A DNA stretch of 64,000 nt from Saccharothrix deserti (GTDB lineage: Bacteria > Actinomycetota > Actinomycetes > Mycobacteriales > Pseudonocardiaceae). The DNA is taken from the NCBI RefSeq assembly GCF_009769385.1, contig NZ_VKAB01000002.1:310001-374000 (forward strand), in the 5' to 3' direction. Under the pieces are notes generated by a model that did no database searches, had not been told where the DNA came from, and saw only the letters and a list, made by a program, of their open reading frames with translations. Each line of letters begins with the position of its first letter. The stretch's first letter is position 1. Positions 61,479 to 64,000 of this stretch are shown here, one piece after another. Both the position numbers and the translations under genes were made by a program.

Positions 61479-62912
61479 ATGTCGTCCACCCTCGCAACAC
61501 CGCTCGAAACGCCCCGCGTGAACCGCTGGTCCGCGCTGGTCGTGCTGTCCGCCGCGATGCTGATGACGATCCTCGACGGCAGCATCGTCACCGTCGCCAT
61601 GCCCGCCATCCAGCGGGACCTCGGCTTCTCCCCCGCCGGCCTGAGCTGGACCGTCAACGCGTACCTGATCGCGTTCGGCGGCCTGCTGCTCCTGGCCGGC
61701 CGGCTGGGCGACCTGATCGGCCGCAAGACGATGTTCCTGGCCGGGAACGCCGTGTTCACCGCCGCGTCGCTGCTGGCGGGCGCGGCCACCACGCCGGGTC
61801 TGCTGATCGCCGCCCGGTTCCTCCAGGGCGCGGGCAGCGCGATGGCGTCGGCGGTCGTGCTGGGCATCCTGGTGACCCTGTTCACCGACCCGGGCGAACG
61901 GGCCAAGGCGATCGGGGTGTTCAGCTTCACCGGCGCGGCCGGGGCGTCCATCGGCCAGGTCCTGGGCGGCGTGCTCACCGACGCGCTGAGCTGGCACTGG
62001 ATCTTCTTCATCAACCTGCCGATCGGCGTGGCCACCATCGTGCTGGCGCTCCGCGCGCTGCCGTCCGACCGGGGCGCGGGCCTGTCCGCCGGTGCCGACG
62101 TGCTCGGGGCGGCCCTGGTCACCAGCGGTCTGATGCTCGGCATCTACACCGTGGTCAAGGTCGAGCAGCACGGGTGGACGGCGCCGCACACCCTCGGCCT
62201 CGGCGCCCTGTCGGTCGCGCTGCTGGCCGGGTTCACCGTCCGCCAGGCGACGGCCGGGACACCGTTGATGCCGCTGCGCATCCTGCGTTCCCGCAACGTG
62301 ACGGGCGCGAACCTGGTGCAGATCCTGACGTTGTCGGCGATGTTCGCCTTCCAGATCATCGTCGCGCTCTACATGCAGAAGGTGTTGCACTACAGCGCGC
62401 TCGCCACCGGTTTGGCGATGCTGCCGGCGGCGGTCGCCATCGGTGGTGTGTCGTTGTTCGTCTCGGCCCGCCTGAACACGCGGTTCGGTGAACGTGCGGT
62501 GCTGCTGGTCGGGCTGGTGCTGCTGCTGGGCGCGATGCTCAAGCTCACGACGGTCCCGGTGGACGCGGACTACGTCACCGACCTGCTGCCGGTGATGCTG
62601 CTGATCGCGGGCGGCGGGCTGGTGCTGCCCGCGCTGACCGCGCTGGGCATGTCCGACGCGAAACCGGACGACGCGGGCCTGGTGTCCGGGCTGTTCAACA
62701 CCACCCAGCAGATCGGCATGGCGGTGGGCGTGGCCGTCCTGTCCACGCTGGCCGCCGCGCGGACCGAGGAGGAGTTGGCGTCCGGTGTCACCGAGCCCGC
62801 CGCCCTCACCGCCGGGTACCACGTGGCCTTCACCATCGCCGCCGCCCTGCTCGCCGCCGCTTTCGTGGTCACGGTGATCGTGCTGCGCAAGCCCCGGCAC
62901 ACCACCGTCTGA
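61479..62912 (+). CDS. DHA2-family (EmrB/QacA) MFS drug exporter
   Basis: A 477-residue, 14-helix proton-coupled drug exporter. It shows LDGSIVTVAMPAIQRDLG in the first helix with the conserved D, motif A GRLGDLIGRKTMFLAGN, motif C region FTGAAGASIGQVLGGVL, and FFINLPIGVATIVLALRALP, the signature of the DHA2 family. The ATG has AGGAGA upstream. It is downstream of the MarR gene and probably repressed by it; substrates are presumably hydrophobic compounds or antibiotics. Confidence 0.93.
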   Translation: MSSTLATPLETPRVNRWSALVVLSAAMLMTILDGSIVTVAMPAIQRDLGFSPAGLSWTVNAYLIAFGGLLLLAGRLGDLIGRKTMFLAGNAVFTAASLLAGAATTPGLLIAARFLQGAGSAMASAVVLGILVTLFTDPGERAKAIGVFSFTGAAGASIGQVLGGVLTDALSWHWIFFINLPIGVATIVLALRALPSDRGAGLSAGADVLGAALVTSGLMLGIYTVVKVEQHGWTAPHTLGLGALSVALLAGFTVRQATAGTPLMPLRILRSRNVTGANLVQILTLSAMFAFQIIVALYMQKVLHYSALATGLAMLPAAVAIGGVSLFVSARLNTRFGERAVLLVGLVLLLGAMLKLTTVPVDADYVTDLLPVMLLIAGGGLVLPALTALGMSDAKPDDAGLVSGLFNTTQQIGMAVGVAVLSTLAAARTEEELASGVTEPAALTAGYHVAFTIAAALLAAAFVVTVIVLRKPRHTTV

Positions 62913-63045
62913 CCGCCGTGTGAGCAGGGGCACGCGGCAGGTGGGGAACCGGCGGGGGCGGGGCCGGTAAAATCGTTTCAGTAGCTAACGAGTCAGCCAA
63001 CCGTCGCGGTCACTGTCGACACGGGACAGATGACAGGAGCGACGC

Positions 63046-64000
63046 ATGACCGCGACCACCCTTGAGTCCGCCGCGACCCGTCGAGGTGGCAAGGGCGGCA
63101 GGGCGGCCATGGCTGCGCTCGCGTTGGGCGGCTTCGGCATCGGCACCACCGAGTTCGCCACCATGGGGCTGTTGCCGCAGATGGCGGACACGTTCGGCAT
63201 CTCCATCCCCACCGCCGGCCACGCGATCAGCCTCTACGCGCTCGGGGTCGTGGTCGGGGCGCCGCTCATCGCCGGGCTGGCCGCGAAGCTGCCGCGCAAA
63301 GGGCTGCTGATCGGCCTGACGATCGCGTTGGCGCTCGGCAACGGGCTGTCCGCCATCGCGCCGAACACGACGTTGTTGATGACCGCGCGGTTCGTGGCCG
63401 GGCTGCCGCACGGCGCGTTCTTCGGCATCGCCGCCGTGGTCGCCACCACCCTCGTGCCGCCGGAACGGCGTGGCACGGCGGTCGCCCGGATCATGGTCGG
63501 GCTGACGCTCGCCAACCTGATCGGCGTGCCGGTCGCCACCGCCGCCGGTCAGCAGATCGGGTGGCGCGTCGCCTACCTGGCGGTGGCCGTGATCGCGGTC
63601 GTGACGGCGCTGGCGGTGGCGAAGTGGCTGCCCCGCATCCCCGCCTCCGGTGACGAGAGCGTCGCCGCCGAACTCCGCGCGTTCCGCCGCCCGCAGGTGT
63701 GGTTCGCGCTGGTCACCGGCATGATCGGGTTCGGCGGCATGTTCGCCGTCTACTCCTACATCTCGCCGATCACCACCGAGGTCACCGGCCTGTCGCTCGC
63801 CGCCGTGCCGTGGGTGCTCGCGGTGTTCGGGCTCGGCATGACGATCGGCGCCACGGTCGGCGGGCGTTTCGTGGACCGTTCGGTCATGGGCACGGTGTTC
63901 GGCTCGATGATCGCGGTGACGGTCGTCCTGGTGCTGTTCGCGCTGACCGCCACCTCGCCGGTGATGGCGTTCGGCACCGTGTTCCTGATCGGGCTCGTGT
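63046..64000 (+). CDS. DHA1-family MFS transporter, 3' end beyond the window
   Basis: The first ~318 residues of a 12-helix MFS transporter of the AraJ/YdhP kind. It begins MTATTLESAATRRGGKGGRA, then ALGGFGIGTTEFATMGLLPQMA in helix 1, AARFVAGLPHGAFFGIAAVVA, and FVDRSVMGTVFGSM. The SotB/AraJ-type TTEF signature is clear. Such proteins export sugars, arabinose analogues or drugs. The ATG has AGGAG upstream. The coding sequence runs off the right edge of the window, still open in mid-helix. Confidence 0.92.
   Translation, partial: MTATTLESAATRRGGKGGRAAMAALALGGFGIGTTEFATMGLLPQMADTFGISIPTAGHAISLYALGVVVGAPLIAGLAAKLPRKGLLIGLTIALALGNGLSAIAPNTTLLMTARFVAGLPHGAFFGIAAVVATTLVPPERRGTAVARIMVGLTLANLIGVPVATAAGQQIGWRVAYLAVAVIAVVTALAVAKWLPRIPASGDESVAAELRAFRRPQVWFALVTGMIGFGGMFAVYSYISPITTEVTGLSLAAVPWVLAVFGLGMTIGATVGGRFVDRSVMGTVFGSMIAVTVVLVLFALTATSPVMAFGTVFLIGLV

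Overview
The window is a 64 kb piece of a very GC-rich chromosome with dense gene packing, many GTG starts, 4-bp ATGA/GTGA gene overlaps, several genes that look leaderless, and families typical of filamentous actinomycetes: AfsR/SARP regulators, 13E12 HNH proteins, LigC-type ligases, F420-type nitroreductases, DUF4232, DUF6292 and TioE-like MerR proteins. My inference is a Saccharothrix/Actinosynnema/Lentzea-like member of the Pseudonocardiaceae. No rRNA, tRNA, CRISPR array, insertion sequence or phage was seen.

Layout. 0-3.4 kb is a conserved core block on the minus strand, ruvC-ruvA-ruvB-yajC-secD (Holliday junction processing and Sec export). 3.5-11.6 kb holds small housekeeping and accessory genes: a membrane diguanylate cyclase, a cupin, a DinB protein, a LigC ligase, a uracil-DNA-glycosylase-like protein, a tandem DUF427 protein, a LysR regulator and a DUF418 protein. 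11.8-16.4 kb is a complete urea ABC transporter operon, urtABCDE. 16.4-25.1 kb is mostly minus strand: a DUF4239 membrane protein coupled to a surface protein with a Pro/Thr stalk, a flavin oxidoreductase, a three-gene membrane operon whose last gene is broken, and a two-component system.

25.3-33 kb is a decayed stretch. It contains TetR and GntR regulators with recognisable operators and promoters, but the genes they should control are reduced to fragments (a membrane protein, a carotenoid oxygenase, an ABC ATPase), next to a gutted methyltransferase, a frameshifted HNH gene and an orphan glycosyltransferase fragment. A secreted trypsin-like protease and a GH16-like enzyme there look intact.

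33-64 kb carries a CorA-like protein lacking the GMN motif, a nitroreductase-hemerythrin fusion, a MacB-like tripartite ABC exporter, a Spo0M-like protein, two CBS/DUF21 (CNNM-type) transporters, a divergent ArsR/CDF metal-efflux pair, a large AfsR-type regulator, a tannase-like esterase, a permuted papain-like protein, a microbial PARG, a second ABC exporter divergent from a tandem-MerR regulator with two matching operators, a serine hydrolase, a gutted GH92 gene divergent from a GH6 gene, a MarR/MFS pair and a truncated MFS gene at the window edge.

The most unusual overall signal is repetition: at least seven genes (7.3, 20-21, 26.2, 27.9, 30.6, 32.3 and 58.5 kb) have lost internal or terminal segments while their starts, ribosome binding sites, operators and termini remain. 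This may be real deletion decay or an assembly artefact, and raw-read mapping would decide between them. I found no convincing wholly new multi-gene system; the candidates most worth following are the CorA-like protein, the PARG neighbourhood and the tandem-MerR operator pair.
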